From contig NZ_CDWI01000009.1 in assembly GCF_001049495.1 (NCBI RefSeq), forward strand, positions 62,001 through 126,000: a stretch of 64,000 nt of DNA, given 5' to 3'. Shown here piece after piece: positions 23,340 through 31,669 of the stretch. The translations under genes and the position numbers were made by a program. Each line of letters starts with the position of its first letter. Position 1 is the first letter of the stretch. The DNA comes from Microbacterium sp. 3J1 (GTDB lineage: Bacteria > Actinomycetota > Actinomycetes > Actinomycetales > Microbacteriaceae). The notes under the pieces were generated by a model that did not search any database, was not told the DNA's origin, and worked only from the letters and a program-made list of their open reading frames with translations.

Positions 23340-23364
23340 AGCCGCTAAGAAAAACAGAGCGGCT
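23340..23364. promoter_or_regulatory. Inverted repeat AGCCGCT/AGCGGCT, possible HxlR operator
   Basis: Seven-base arms with an 11-base A-rich spacer between the divergent HxlR and azoreductase genes. TGTGCTACGTTAACC (23324-23337) just before it may be the promoter. Confidence 0.5.
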
Positions 23365-23383
23365 ACGAAAACGAAAGGTCGTC

Positions 23384-24040
23384 ATGTCCCTGTTCCGCCT
23401 GGATGCCAGCATCCTCCCCGCGTCGTCCGCCAGCCGCTCGCTCGCCGATCTGGTCGAGGCCGAGTGGACGGCATCCCACCCTGACTCCACCGTGACCCGT
23501 CGCGACCTCGCCGCGGATCCCGTTCCGGCCACGGCCTGGGCGGATGCCGTCACCGGCGGCTTCGTCGACGAGGCGCAGCGCACTCCCGCGCAGAACGAGG
23601 CCCGCGCCCTCGCCACGCAGTTCGCCGACGAGCTCATCGGCGCCGACGCGCTGCTGTTCGCCGTGCCCCTCTACAACTACGGCGTCTCGCAGCACTTCAA
23701 GACCTGGTTCGACCTCGCCTACACCGACCCGCGCATCGACCCGCAGGGCACCGCGCTGCGCGGCAAGCCTGCGACCCTCGTCACCGTGCTCGGCGGCAAC
23801 TACGCCCCCGGAACCCCCAAGGAGGGCTGGGACCACTCCACCGGCTGGCTGCGCCGCGTGCTCGCAGACGTCTGGGGCCTCGACCTGCGCATCGTCGAGC
23901 GGCCCTTCACCCTCGTCGGCGTGAACCCGGCGCTCGACGCCTTCGCCGACGCTGCGCGTGAGCTCAAGGAGAACGCCGAGACGGATGCTCGCACCTACGG
24001 CCGCGAGCTGGCCGCGCTGCGCGGCGATCAGGTCGCCTGA
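23384..24040 (+). CDS. FMN-dependent NADH-azoreductase / quinone reductase (AzoR-like)
   Basis: A 218-residue flavodoxin-fold oxidoreductase. The FMN-phosphate-binding loop DASILPASSASRSLADLVE is at residues 7-25. Further on, the protein reads LLFAVPLYNYGVSQHFKTWFDLAY (the family PMYNFxIPxxLKxxxD segment) and LVTVLGGNYAPG. AzoR enzymes reduce azo dyes and quinones with NAD(P)H by two electrons and protect against quinone stress. A good AAAGG site precedes the ATG. Divergent from and probably controlled by the HxlR gene. A strong hairpin terminator follows. Confidence 0.9.
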   Translation: MSLFRLDASILPASSASRSLADLVEAEWTASHPDSTVTRRDLAADPVPATAWADAVTGGFVDEAQRTPAQNEARALATQFADELIGADALLFAVPLYNYGVSQHFKTWFDLAYTDPRIDPQGTALRGKPATLVTVLGGNYAPGTPKEGWDHSTGWLRRVLADVWGLDLRIVERPFTLVGVNPALDAFADAARELKENAETDARTYGRELAALRGDQVA

Positions 24041-24055
24041 CCGCACCTCGTCACA

Positions 24056-24106
24056 TCGATCGGGCTCGTCTCCGGCACGGCATGCGTGCGGAGGCGAGCT
24101 CGATCG
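24056..24106. terminator. Hairpin terminator, bidirectional
   Basis: TCGATCGGGCTCGTCTCCGG and its near complement (CCGGAG-type, ending CGAGCTCGATCG) form a stem of about 22 bp with a few mismatches, between the convergent azoreductase and histidine kinase genes. Confidence 0.75.
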
Positions 24107-24123
24107 CGTGAGGGCTGGGGGAC

Positions 24124-25230
24124 TCAGGGGCTCGGATGCGGCAGCCACACCGTCACGTTCAGTCCGCCGCGCTCCTGGGCCGTGAGCACGAGCGATCCGT
24201 CGTGGGCGCGCGCGATGCGCTGGGCGATAGCCAGGCCGAGCCCGACACCGGCGTGATCGTCGCCGCGGGTCCGCTCCGCCCCGCGCTGGAACGGCTCGAC
24301 GAGCGTCGCCACGAGGTGGGGCGGCAGCACCTCGCCGGTGTTCTCGACCACGACGGCCACGGCCTCGGGCAGGTTGTGCGTGCGCACGGTGACCGCGCCG
24401 CCCTGCGCCAGGTTGTGCACGATCGCGTTGTGCACGAGGTTCGTGACCAACTGCTGCACGAGCGGCGCCGACCCCTGCACCCGGGCCGCGTCTCCGGCGA
24501 CATCGATGGTCACGCCGCGGCGGTCGGCCAGGGGGAGCAGGGTCTCGACGGACTCCTCCGCGAGCAGCGACAGATCGATCGGCTCGCGCGTGAAGGCGCG
24601 TCGCTCGGCCCGGCTGAGAAGCAGCAGCGCCTCGGTGAGCTCGATCGCTCGGGCATTGACCTCGTACAGGCGATCGATCAGTGCCTCGACGTCGCGGTCG
24701 GGGTCGTTGCGGGCGACCTCGAGCATCGTCTGCGAGATCGCCAGCGGAGTCCGCAGCTCGTGCGACGCATTGGCCGCGAACCGCTGCTGCTCGGCGACGT
24801 GCGCCTCGAGCTGTTCGAGCATGGTGTCGAACACGTCGGCCAGGTCACGGAACTCGTCACGGGGCCCCTCCAGGGCGACGCGGTGCGACAGCGAGCCCTG
24901 TGCCGCGAGCTGGGCTGCGCGTCCGATGCGGTCGAGCGGCGCCAGCATCCGCCCGGCGATGATCCAGCCGCCGCCCAGGCCGATGGCGAGCAGCACGAGC
25001 ATCATCATGACAGCGGCCGGGATGAAGGCGCGGATCAGGTCGGAGCGGTTGGGCACGAACCGGTCGGCGACGATCGCGGCATCCGGCACGTACCTCAACA
25101 GGAAGACGGCGACCGCGGCGAGCAGCCCCACGCCCGACACGACGACGACGCCGGCGTAGCTCAGCGTGAGCTTCGCGCGGGCGCTCATCCCACGGCGCCG
25201 GGCGGGGCGGATCCCGTCAGCCATCGGCAT
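24124..25230 (-). CDS. Sensor histidine kinase, VanS-like
   Basis: A 368-residue membrane kinase. Helix 1 spans about residues 20-46 and helix 2 about 68-92, with a short outside loop of about 20 residues (DAAIVADRFVPNRSDL). A HAMP segment follows, then the H-box with His157 (FAANASHELRTPL), the N-box (LVHNAIVHN), and GVGLGLAIAQRIARAHDG. The start overlaps the response regulator gene by 14 bp. The pair, next to a divergent VanY-type carboxypeptidase, resembles VanRS, but the extracellular loop is too short to infer glycopeptide binding. Envelope signal likely. Confidence 0.9.
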   Translation of the reverse strand: MPMADGIRPARRRGMSARAKLTLSYAGVVVVSGVGLLAAVAVFLLRYVPDAAIVADRFVPNRSDLIRAFIPAAVMMMLVLLAIGLGGGWIIAGRMLAPLDRIGRAAQLAAQGSLSHRVALEGPRDEFRDLADVFDTMLEQLEAHVAEQQRFAANASHELRTPLAISQTMLEVARNDPDRDVEALIDRLYEVNARAIELTEALLLLSRAERRAFTREPIDLSLLAEESVETLLPLADRRGVTIDVAGDAARVQGSAPLVQQLVTNLVHNAIVHNLAQGGAVTVRTHNLPEAVAVVVENTGEVLPPHLVATLVEPFQRGAERTRGDDHAGVGLGLAIAQRIARAHDGSLVLTAQERGGLNVTVWLPHPSP

Positions 25231-25888
25231 CCGTCTCGATCCGGTAGCCGACCCCCGGCACGGTGAGGATCAGCCCGGGCTCTCCCAGCCGCTTGCGCAG
25301 CGACGACACCGTGATGCGCACGGCGTTCGTGAACGGGTCGGCGTTCTCGTCCCACGCGCGTTCGAGCAGCTCCTCGGCGCTGACCACTCCGCCCGCCGCG
25401 TCGACGAGCACCTCCAGCACCGCGAACTGCTTGCGCGTCAGGGCGACGTACCTGTCGTCGCGGTAGACCTCGCGGCGGAACGGATCGAGGCGGAGTCCCG
25501 CCACCTCCAGCACGGGAGGCCTGGCCCGCTGACGCCGCCGGTCGAGCGCGCGCAGCCGCATCACCAGCTCACGCAGCTCGAAGGGCTTCGTGAGGTAGTC
25601 GTCGGCGCCGATCGCGAACCCGGTCGCCTTGTCGTCGAGACGGTCGGCGGCCGTGAGCATGAGGATGGGGATGCCGCTGCCGGATTCGACGATCCAGCGG
25701 GCCACGTCGTCACCCGACGGGCCGGGGATGTCACGGTCGAGCACGGCGAGGTCGTAGGCGTTGACGCCGAGCATCTCGAGCGCCGTGTCGCCGTCGCCCG
25801 CGATGTCGGCCGCGATCGCCTCGAGTCGGAGTCCGTCGCGGACGGCCTCCGCGAGATACGGCTCGTCCTCCACGATCAGAACGCGCAC
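25217..25888 (-). CDS. Response regulator, OmpR/PhoB type (VanR-like)
   Basis: A 223-residue regulator with a receiver domain (phosphoacceptor Asp51 in LAVLDRDIPG; acidic pair EDEP; Lys in DDYLTKPF near 101) and a winged-helix OmpR-type output domain (LTRKQFAVLEVLVDAAGGVVSAEELLERAWDE...VRITVSSLRKRLGEPGLILTVPGVGYR). The start is a GTG at 25888, placed because GGGAG lies 9 bp upstream and the protein then reads MRVLIVEDE. An ATG at 26140 would run into the divergent gene and is rejected. A perfect inverted repeat lies upstream in the shared intergenic region. Confidence 0.9.
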   Translation of the reverse strand: MRVLIVEDEPYLAEAVRDGLRLEAIAADIAGDGDTALEMLGVNAYDLAVLDRDIPGPSGDDVARWIVESGSGIPILMLTAADRLDDKATGFAIGADDYLTKPFELRELVMRLRALDRRRQRARPPVLEVAGLRLDPFRREVYRDDRYVALTRKQFAVLEVLVDAAGGVVSAEELLERAWDENADPFTNAVRITVSSLRKRLGEPGLILTVPGVGYRIETDADG

Positions 25889-25936
25889 CGGACAGCTCCC
25901 ATGTGCTGAGAGCTTACGCACCCGCGCATATCGGGA

Positions 25937-25958
25937 GCGTATGCGAAACCGCATACGC
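25937..25958. promoter_or_regulatory. Perfect 9-4-9 inverted repeat, likely response-regulator site
   Basis: GCGTATGCG, AAAC, CGCATACGC: perfect arms between the response regulator (start 25888) and the carboxypeptidase (start 25992). GCGCATAT upstream (25924-25931) gives a further partial half-site. This is the probable binding site controlling both divergent genes. Confidence 0.65.
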
Positions 25959-25991
25959 CGTCGCAACGGGGGCATCCGTTGACTGAGGCGT

Positions 25992-26594
25992 ATGAACTCA
26001 CGCACCACCCTCTCTCGCCCCGGCATCATCGCGGCCGTGGCCGTCACCATGCTGATGGCGCTCGTCGTCGGCACGCTCGTGTTCCTGGGCCAGCAGTCGA
26101 GTGCTGTCGCCTCGCCGCCCGTCACGCGCGAGGAACTCACCGAGGCCGACGGCGTCGTCCGTGAGGAGGAAGCCCTCTCGGTGTTCGACGAGACGCCGGC
26201 GGTGTCGAACCTCGACCCAGCGCTGCTCGAGGCGGTGCGGGCTGCGGCGGTGGCGGCCGAGCAGGACGGTGTGCCGATGCACGTGAACAGCGGCTGGCGG
26301 TCGGCGGCGTATCAGCAGGTGCTCCAGCAGGACGCCGTGGAGGAGTACGGCTCCGCCGAGGAGGCGGCCCGATGGGTGGCGACGCCGGAGAACTCCGAGC
26401 ACGTCTCGGGAGACGCGGTCGACCTCGGGCCGCTCCCCGCCCAGGACTGGCTGGCGCAGCGCGGAGCGGAGTTCGGGCTGTGCCAGATCTATGCCAACGA
26501 GCGGTGGCACTTCGAGCTGCGGCCCGCGGCCGTCGCCAACGGCTGCCCGATGATGTACGACAACCCGACCAGCGATCCGCGCACCCAGCGGTGA
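25992..26594 (+). CDS. M15 D-Ala-D-Ala carboxypeptidase, VanY-like
   Basis: A 200-residue membrane-anchored or secreted peptidase. A hydrophobic helix (GIIAAVAVTMLMALVVGTLVF, residues 11-31) precedes the catalytic domain. The zinc ligands are visible as His137 and Asp144 in SEHVSGDAVD and His173 in NERWHFEL; Glu170 is the expected catalytic base. SGWRSAAYQ matches the substrate-binding Arg region. VanY-type enzymes remove the terminal D-Ala from peptidoglycan stem peptides. Divergent from the VanR/VanS-like pair with a shared operator. It may serve wall remodelling rather than resistance, as no VanH, VanA or VanX gene is nearby. Confidence 0.9.
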   Translation: MNSRTTLSRPGIIAAVAVTMLMALVVGTLVFLGQQSSAVASPPVTREELTEADGVVREEEALSVFDETPAVSNLDPALLEAVRAAAVAAEQDGVPMHVNSGWRSAAYQQVLQQDAVEEYGSAEEAARWVATPENSEHVSGDAVDLGPLPAQDWLAQRGAEFGLCQIYANERWHFELRPAAVANGCPMMYDNPTSDPRTQR

Positions 26595-26609
26595 GGCGGG
26601 CGGCCTCGG

Positions 26610-29138
26610 CTACAGCCGGTCGACGGCCGTCACCGTGACGACGGCCGCGCCCTCCTCGTCGGATGCCGCGAGATCGACCGTCGCCGAGATGCCCCAGTCG
26701 TGGTCGCCCGCCGGGTCGTCGATGATCTGACGCACCGTCCACTCGGTCGCGCCCTCGGTGAGGAGCAGCAGCCGCGAACTGCGCGCATCCGCCCCGGTGA
26801 GGATCTCGTCGTGGTCGGCGAAGTAGCCGTCGAGGGCATCCGACCAGGCGTCGGCACCGAACGACGGATCGAGCTCCGCGAGAGCATCCACGTCCTTGCG
26901 CGCAGCGAGCTGCACCCGCCGGAACAGCTCGTTGCGAACGAGGATCCGGAACGCGCGGATGTTGGACGTGAGGCGTTTCGGCGCCGGAGGGACGATGGGC
27001 TCCTCGTCGGGGTCCTGCAGGACGCCGGCGACGAGGTCGGTCCATTCGTCGAGCAGGCTGGAGTCGACCTGACGCACGAGCTCGCCGAGCCACTCGATGA
27101 GGTCGCGGAGGTCTTCGTCCTTCAGCTCCTCGGGGATCGTCTGCGATGCGGCCCGGTACGCGTCCGAGAGGTAGCGGAGCACGACCCCTTCGGAGCGCGC
27201 GATCCTGTAGTACGCGACGTACTCGCCGAACGACATGGCCCGCTCGTACATGTCTCGAACGACCGATTTCGGATGCAGCTCGAAATCGCGGATCCACGGC
27301 TGAGCCGCGCTGAACGTCTCGAAGGCGGCGCCGAGTAGCTCCTCCAGCGGCTTCGGATACGTGACCTCCTCGAGCAGCTCCATGCGCTCGTCGTACTCGA
27401 TCCCCTCACGCTTCATGGCGGCGACCGCCTCACCGCGGGCGAGGAACTGCTGCTGGCTCAGCACGGGACGGGGGTCGTCGAGGGTCGACTCCACGATCGA
27501 GATCATGTCGAGGGCGTACGACCCGGTTCCCGCGCCCGTCATCCCTTCCTGTGTCCCTGAGCCTGTCGACGGGTCGAGTAGCTCGAACGCCGCGAGGGCG
27601 AACGGCGACAGCGGCTGATTGAGGGCGAAGTTCGGCTGCAGATCGACGGTGAGACGGATCTCGCCCGCATCCGTCTGCTCGACGACACCCGACTCGAGGA
27701 GCGTGCGGTAGATGCCGATCGCCCGCAGGGCGAGCTCGCGCTGACGTCGCCGCGGCTCGTGGTTCTCGTAGATCAGCGCCCTCATGTTGCCGAAGACGTC
27801 GCCGCCGCGTGCGATGACGTTGAGCATCATCGAGCTCGTGATCTGCATGTGCGAGGTGAGCGTCTCGGGCTCGGCGTCGATGAGCTTGCGGAACGACGGC
27901 TCTCCCCACGACACGAAGCCGTCGGGAGCCTTCTTCCGCACGATCTTGCGCTTCTTCTTCGGATCATCGCCGGCCTTCTTGACCGCGGCGGCGTTCTCGC
28001 TCTCGTGCTCCGGCGCCTGCGCGACCACGGTGCCTGCCGTGTCGTAGCCGGCGCGGCCCGCTCGTCCGGCGATCTGGTGGAACTCGCGGGCGTTGAGCTG
28101 CCGCATCCGCTGGCCGTCGAACTTCGTCAGCGCGGTGAGCAGCACCGTGCGGATCGGGACGTTGATGCCCACGCCGAGGGTGTCGGTGCCGCAGATCACG
28201 CGCAGCATGCCGCGCTGGGCGAGTTGTTCGACGAGGCGGCGGTACTTCGGCAGCATCCCGGCGTGGTGCACGCCGATGCCGGCGCGGAGGAACCGCGAGA
28301 GTGTCTTGCCGAAAGCGGTCGTGAAGCGGAACCCGCCGATCAGGGCGGCGATCTCGTCGCGCTGCTCGCGGGTGGCGATCTTCGTGCTCGACAGCGCCTG
28401 CGCGCGCTCCATGGCGGCGGCCTGAGAGAAGTGCACGATGTAGATCGGCGCCTGGCCGGTGCCCAGCAGATCGTCGATGGTCTCGTGGATCGGCGTCGTC
28501 TCGTAGAAGTAGTGCAGGGGCACGGGCCGCTCGATGCCGGTGACGGATGCCGTGTCGCGGCCGGTCCTGCGGGTGAGGTCCGAGGCGAGCTGCGTCACAT
28601 CGCCGAGGGTGGCCGACATGAGGATGAACTGGGCCTGCGGCAGTTCGAGCAGCGGCACCTGCCACGCCCACCCGCGGTCGGGGTCGCCGTAGAAGTGGAA
28701 CTCGTCCATGACGACCTGGCCGACGTCGGCATCCGATCCCTGTCGCAGGGCGAGGTTCGCGAGGATCTCGGCCGTGCAGCAGATGATCGGCGCATCCGCG
28801 TTGACTGACGAGTCGCCGGTGATCATGCCGACGTTTGAGGCGCCGAACAGGTCGACGAGGGCGAAGAACTTCTCGCTCACCAGCGCTTTGATGGGGGCGG
28901 TGTAGTACGTGCGGCGCCCCTCGACGAGCGCCGCATAGTGCGCGCCCACCGCCACGAGCGACTTTCCGGTGCCGGTCGGCGTCGACAGGATGAGGTTGTT
29001 GCCTGAGACGATCTCGATGACAGCCTCGTCCTGCGCGGGGTAGAGGGTGATGCCGGTCGACTCCGCCCAGTCGACGAACGCCGTGTAGACGGCATCCGCA
29101 TCGGAGCCCTCGGGCAGGGTCGTCGGGTCGAGCATCAT
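26610..29138 (-). CDS. DEAD/DEAH-box helicase with DUF3516 C-terminal domain
   Basis: An 842-residue superfamily 2 helicase. Motifs in order: I (Walker A) LSTPTGTGKSLVA at about residues 50-62, Ia APIKALVSEK, II-type VVMDEFHFYGDPDRGWAWQVPLLE, III LMSATLGDV, VI QIAGRAGRAGYD at about 350. The C-terminal half is the DUF3516 domain of actinobacterial RNA helicases. Role in RNA metabolism is likely but unproven. Residues near 530 carry the insert LDPSTGSGTQEGMTGAGTG, whose coding DNA (27551-27577) belongs to a dispersed repeat family. GAAAGGATCGAGTC precedes the start; the start could also be the next ATG (29135). Confidence 0.92.
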   Translation of the reverse strand: MMLDPTTLPEGSDADAVYTAFVDWAESTGITLYPAQDEAVIEIVSGNNLILSTPTGTGKSLVAVGAHYAALVEGRRTYYTAPIKALVSEKFFALVDLFGASNVGMITGDSSVNADAPIICCTAEILANLALRQGSDADVGQVVMDEFHFYGDPDRGWAWQVPLLELPQAQFILMSATLGDVTQLASDLTRRTGRDTASVTGIERPVPLHYFYETTPIHETIDDLLGTGQAPIYIVHFSQAAAMERAQALSSTKIATREQRDEIAALIGGFRFTTAFGKTLSRFLRAGIGVHHAGMLPKYRRLVEQLAQRGMLRVICGTDTLGVGINVPIRTVLLTALTKFDGQRMRQLNAREFHQIAGRAGRAGYDTAGTVVAQAPEHESENAAAVKKAGDDPKKKRKIVRKKAPDGFVSWGEPSFRKLIDAEPETLTSHMQITSSMMLNVIARGGDVFGNMRALIYENHEPRRRQRELALRAIGIYRTLLESGVVEQTDAGEIRLTVDLQPNFALNQPLSPFALAAFELLDPSTGSGTQEGMTGAGTGSYALDMISIVESTLDDPRPVLSQQQFLARGEAVAAMKREGIEYDERMELLEEVTYPKPLEELLGAAFETFSAAQPWIRDFELHPKSVVRDMYERAMSFGEYVAYYRIARSEGVVLRYLSDAYRAASQTIPEELKDEDLRDLIEWLGELVRQVDSSLLDEWTDLVAGVLQDPDEEPIVPPAPKRLTSNIRAFRILVRNELFRRVQLAARKDVDALAELDPSFGADAWSDALDGYFADHDEILTGADARSSRLLLLTEGATEWTVRQIIDDPAGDHDWGISATVDLAASDEEGAAVVTVTAVDRL
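27551..27577 (-). repeat. Dispersed repeat core inside the helicase gene
   Basis: On the minus strand the sequence reads TCGACAGGCTCAGGGACAC and encodes STGSGTQ. GGCTCAGGGAC is identical to the repeat in the ABC1 gene (3021-3072). It lies in a low-complexity region between conserved blocks of the DUF3516 domain. Confidence 0.6.
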
Positions 29139-29184
29139 GACTCGATCCTTTCACCCCCGTCGTGCCGCGGCAGACGAGGGGGCC

Positions 29185-29270
29185 GAGCAGGATTCAGCAC
29201 GGATGCTCCGGATCGGCCCGTGGGCGGCCGAAATCGACCGGTTCGCCGCATCCCTGCTGAATACTGCACG
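29185..29270. repeat. Dispersed inverted-repeat element, copy B (86 bp)
   Basis: The left end GAGCAGGATTCAGCA (29185-29199) is partly degraded; the right end TGCTGAATACTGCACG (29255-29270) matches the family consensus exactly. It occupies most of the 134-bp gap between the deoD 3' end and the helicase start, both on the minus strand. The interior starts CGGATGCTCCGGATCGGCC. Confidence 0.8.
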
Positions 29271-29272
29271 CC

Positions 29273-29986
29273 TCAGACCGAGGTCGCGGCGCGCAGCGCG
29301 ATCCGGATCATGTCGCCGAACGTCTGCTCGCGCTCCTGAGCGGTCGTCTGCTCGCCGGTGACGATGTGATCCGACACCGTGCAGATGCTCAGGGCCCTGC
29401 GGCCGTGGTAGGCGGCGAGGGTGTAGAGGCCGCTCGTCTCCATCTCGACGCCGAGTGCGCCGTGCGCGACGAACGGCTCCGTGAGCTCCGGGCGCGTGCT
29501 GTAGAACTGGTCGCTCGAGAAGAGCAGCCCGACGTGCACGGCGGAGTCCAGCGTCTCGGCCTCGCTCGCCTCGACGGCGGCGCGCAGCAGTCCGAAATCC
29601 GCGACCGGGGCGTAGTCGAGTCCGTGGAAGCGCACCCGGTTGATGCCGGAATCCGTGCAGGCGCCGTTCGCGATGATGATGTCGCGCACCGCGAGCTTCT
29701 CGGTCAGCGCCCCGCACGAGCCGACTCGCACGACGGTCTGCACGTCGTACTCCTCGAACAGCTCGCTCGCATAGATCGCCATCGAGGGCTGTCCCATGCC
29801 CGAGCCCTGCACCGAGACGCGGTGGCCCTGCCACGTGCCGGTGAACCCCAGCATCCCGCGGGTCTCGGAGTACAGCTCGGCGTTGTCGAGGAACGTCTCG
29901 GCGATCCACTTCGCACGCAGCGGGTCGCCCGGGAACAGGACGACGGGGGCAATCTGACCGGGCTCTGCGGCGATGTGCGTGCTCAT
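29273..29986 (-). CDS. deoD: Purine-nucleoside phosphorylase DeoD-type
   Basis: A 237-residue hexameric-type nucleoside phosphorylase, the usual length. Seen: the phosphate-binding LFPGDPLRAKWIAE (residues 17-30), SGMGQPSMAIYASEL, VGSCGAL, and the base-binding VEMETSGLYTLAA followed by TVSDHIVTGEQT with the catalytic Asp. It splits purine nucleosides to base and ribose-1-phosphate in purine salvage, in the cytoplasm. Single gene, preceded by no obvious operon partner and followed by repeat copy B. Confidence 0.95.
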   Translation of the reverse strand: MSTHIAAEPGQIAPVVLFPGDPLRAKWIAETFLDNAELYSETRGMLGFTGTWQGHRVSVQGSGMGQPSMAIYASELFEEYDVQTVVRVGSCGALTEKLAVRDIIIANGACTDSGINRVRFHGLDYAPVADFGLLRAAVEASEAETLDSAVHVGLLFSSDQFYSTRPELTEPFVAHGALGVEMETSGLYTLAAYHGRRALSICTVSDHIVTGEQTTAQEREQTFGDMIRIALRAATSV

Positions 29987-30108
29987 GGATTCAGCGTAAC
30001 CAGCGGTCTCTGCGTGGCGCGCCCGGGGCGTGGCGCGCTGGAGCGCAGCGCCGGACTTGAGATCATCGATACGGATGCGGTGACCGGCACCGCTGAGGAG
30101 GGACGACG

Positions 30109-31623
30109 ATGTCCGACCAGATCTTCTTGTACGTGGCGCTCGGGCTGTATTTCGCCGGGATGCTGCTCATCGGATACTTCGCCTACAAGCGCACCTCCGA
30201 CCATGAGGACTACATGCTCGGAGGCCGCAACCTGCCGCCGTGGGTCGCCGCGATCAGCGCGGGAGCCGCCGACATGTCGGGTTGGCTCGTGATGGGTCTG
30301 CCCGGGGCGATCTACGCCGCCGGGCTCATCGAGGCGTGGATCGCGATCGGCCTGACCATCGGCGCGTACCTCAACTGGCTGCTCGTGGCTCCGCGTCTTC
30401 GCGCCTACACCGAGGTGTCGCGCAACTCGATCACGATCCCCAGCTACTTCGAGAACCGGCTCCGCGATTCGACCCGCTCGCTGCGCGTCGTCTCGGGCCT
30501 CATCATCCTGGTCTTCTTCACTCTGTACATCTCGTCGGGAATGGTCGCCGCGGGCGTCTTCTTCGAGAGCTCGTTCAACGGCGACTACCTGTTCGGGATG
30601 CTGCTCGTCGGCGGGATCACGCTGCTGTACACGCTGTTCGGCGGGTTCCTCGGCGCATCCCTCACCGACGTCGTGCAGGGGCTGATGATGCTGATCGCGC
30701 TGATCGTGGTGCCCGTCGCGGCGGTGATCGCGATCGGCGGGCTCGAGGAGACGTCGACGCTCATCACCGAGAACGGCGGAGAGGGCTTCCTGTCGATGCT
30801 GGGCGGCGGAGCCGTCACGGGCGGCACGTTCCTCGCCATCGTCTCGGCGCTCGCCTGGGGCCTCGGCTACTTCGGGCAGCCGCACATCATCGTCCGGTTC
30901 ATGGCGCTGCGCTCGCCGCAGGAGGCGAAGAGCGCGCGGCGCATCGGCATCTCGTGGATGGTCGTGTCGATGTTCGGCGCGATCGTCTCAGGACTCGTCG
31001 GCATCGCCTACATGGCGCAGCAGGGCATCACGCTCGACAACCCCGAGACGGTCGTGCTGCTGATGTCGCAGACGCTGCTGCATCCGTTCGTCGCCGGTCT
31101 CGTGCTGGCCGCCGTGCTCGCCGCCATCATGAGCACCGTCTCCAGCCAGCTGGTGGTGTGCTCGTCGGCGCTGGTCGAGGACCTCTACAAGGTGGTGCGC
31201 AAGACGCCGCCGTCCGAGAAGCGGCTCGTGCTGATGGGACGCATGGCGGTGCTCGTCGTCGCGATCATCGCGATCATCCTCGCGATCACGCCCAACGACT
31301 CGATCCTCGGCCTCGTGTCGTTCGCGTGGGCGGGATTCGGGGCCGCCTTCGGCCCGATCATCCTGCTCAGCCTGTTCTGGCGCAAGCTCACGAACTGGGG
31401 GGCGCTCGCCGGCATGTTCGTCGGTGCGGTGACGGTGTTCGTCTGGAAGGGGCTGAACACCGGGCTGTACGAGCTGCTGCCCGCGTTCGTGTTCGCGTTC
31501 GTCGCCGCGGTGGTCGTGAGTCTCGTCACCTACCGGCGCAACGACGAGATCGAGCAGGAGTTCACCGACACCGGGGCGATGCTGGCGATGCCGCGTCCGC
31601 ACGCCGTGGGCGACACTCCCTGA
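30109..31623 (+). CDS. putP: Sodium/proline symporter PutP
   Basis: A 504-residue transporter of the solute:sodium symporter family. The sequence shows GGRNLPPWVAAISAGAADMSGWLVMGLPGAIY (the Na+ and proline site region of PutP, residues 41-72), RNSITIPSYFENRLRD, and YFGQPHIIVRFMALRS. It has about 13 membrane helices and takes up proline with Na+, for carbon/nitrogen use or osmoprotection. GAGGAGGGACG precedes the start. A hairpin terminator follows immediately; it is a single-gene unit. Confidence 0.94.
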   Translation: MSDQIFLYVALGLYFAGMLLIGYFAYKRTSDHEDYMLGGRNLPPWVAAISAGAADMSGWLVMGLPGAIYAAGLIEAWIAIGLTIGAYLNWLLVAPRLRAYTEVSRNSITIPSYFENRLRDSTRSLRVVSGLIILVFFTLYISSGMVAAGVFFESSFNGDYLFGMLLVGGITLLYTLFGGFLGASLTDVVQGLMMLIALIVVPVAAVIAIGGLEETSTLITENGGEGFLSMLGGGAVTGGTFLAIVSALAWGLGYFGQPHIIVRFMALRSPQEAKSARRIGISWMVVSMFGAIVSGLVGIAYMAQQGITLDNPETVVLLMSQTLLHPFVAGLVLAAVLAAIMSTVSSQLVVCSSALVEDLYKVVRKTPPSEKRLVLMGRMAVLVVAIIAIILAITPNDSILGLVSFAWAGFGAAFGPIILLSLFWRKLTNWGALAGMFVGAVTVFVWKGLNTGLYELLPAFVFAFVAAVVVSLVTYRRNDEIEQEFTDTGAMLAMPRPHAVGDTP

Positions 31624-31631
31624 CCTGCGCG

Positions 31632-31661
31632 GGCTGGGCCGGCAGTCACGCCGGCTCAGCC
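31632..31661. terminator. Terminator after putP
   Basis: GGCTGGGCCGGC, AGTCAC loop, GCCGGCTCAGCC: a 12-bp stem with one mismatch between the convergent putP and DNA alkylation repair genes. Confidence 0.75.
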
Positions 31662-31669
31662 TTCGCGTG

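Noticed and set aside
24124..26594. A full glycopeptide-resistance (van) cluster.
   Set aside because: Only a VanR/VanS-like pair and VanY-like enzyme are present; no dehydrogenase, ligase or dipeptidase gene of the VanHAX type is nearby.
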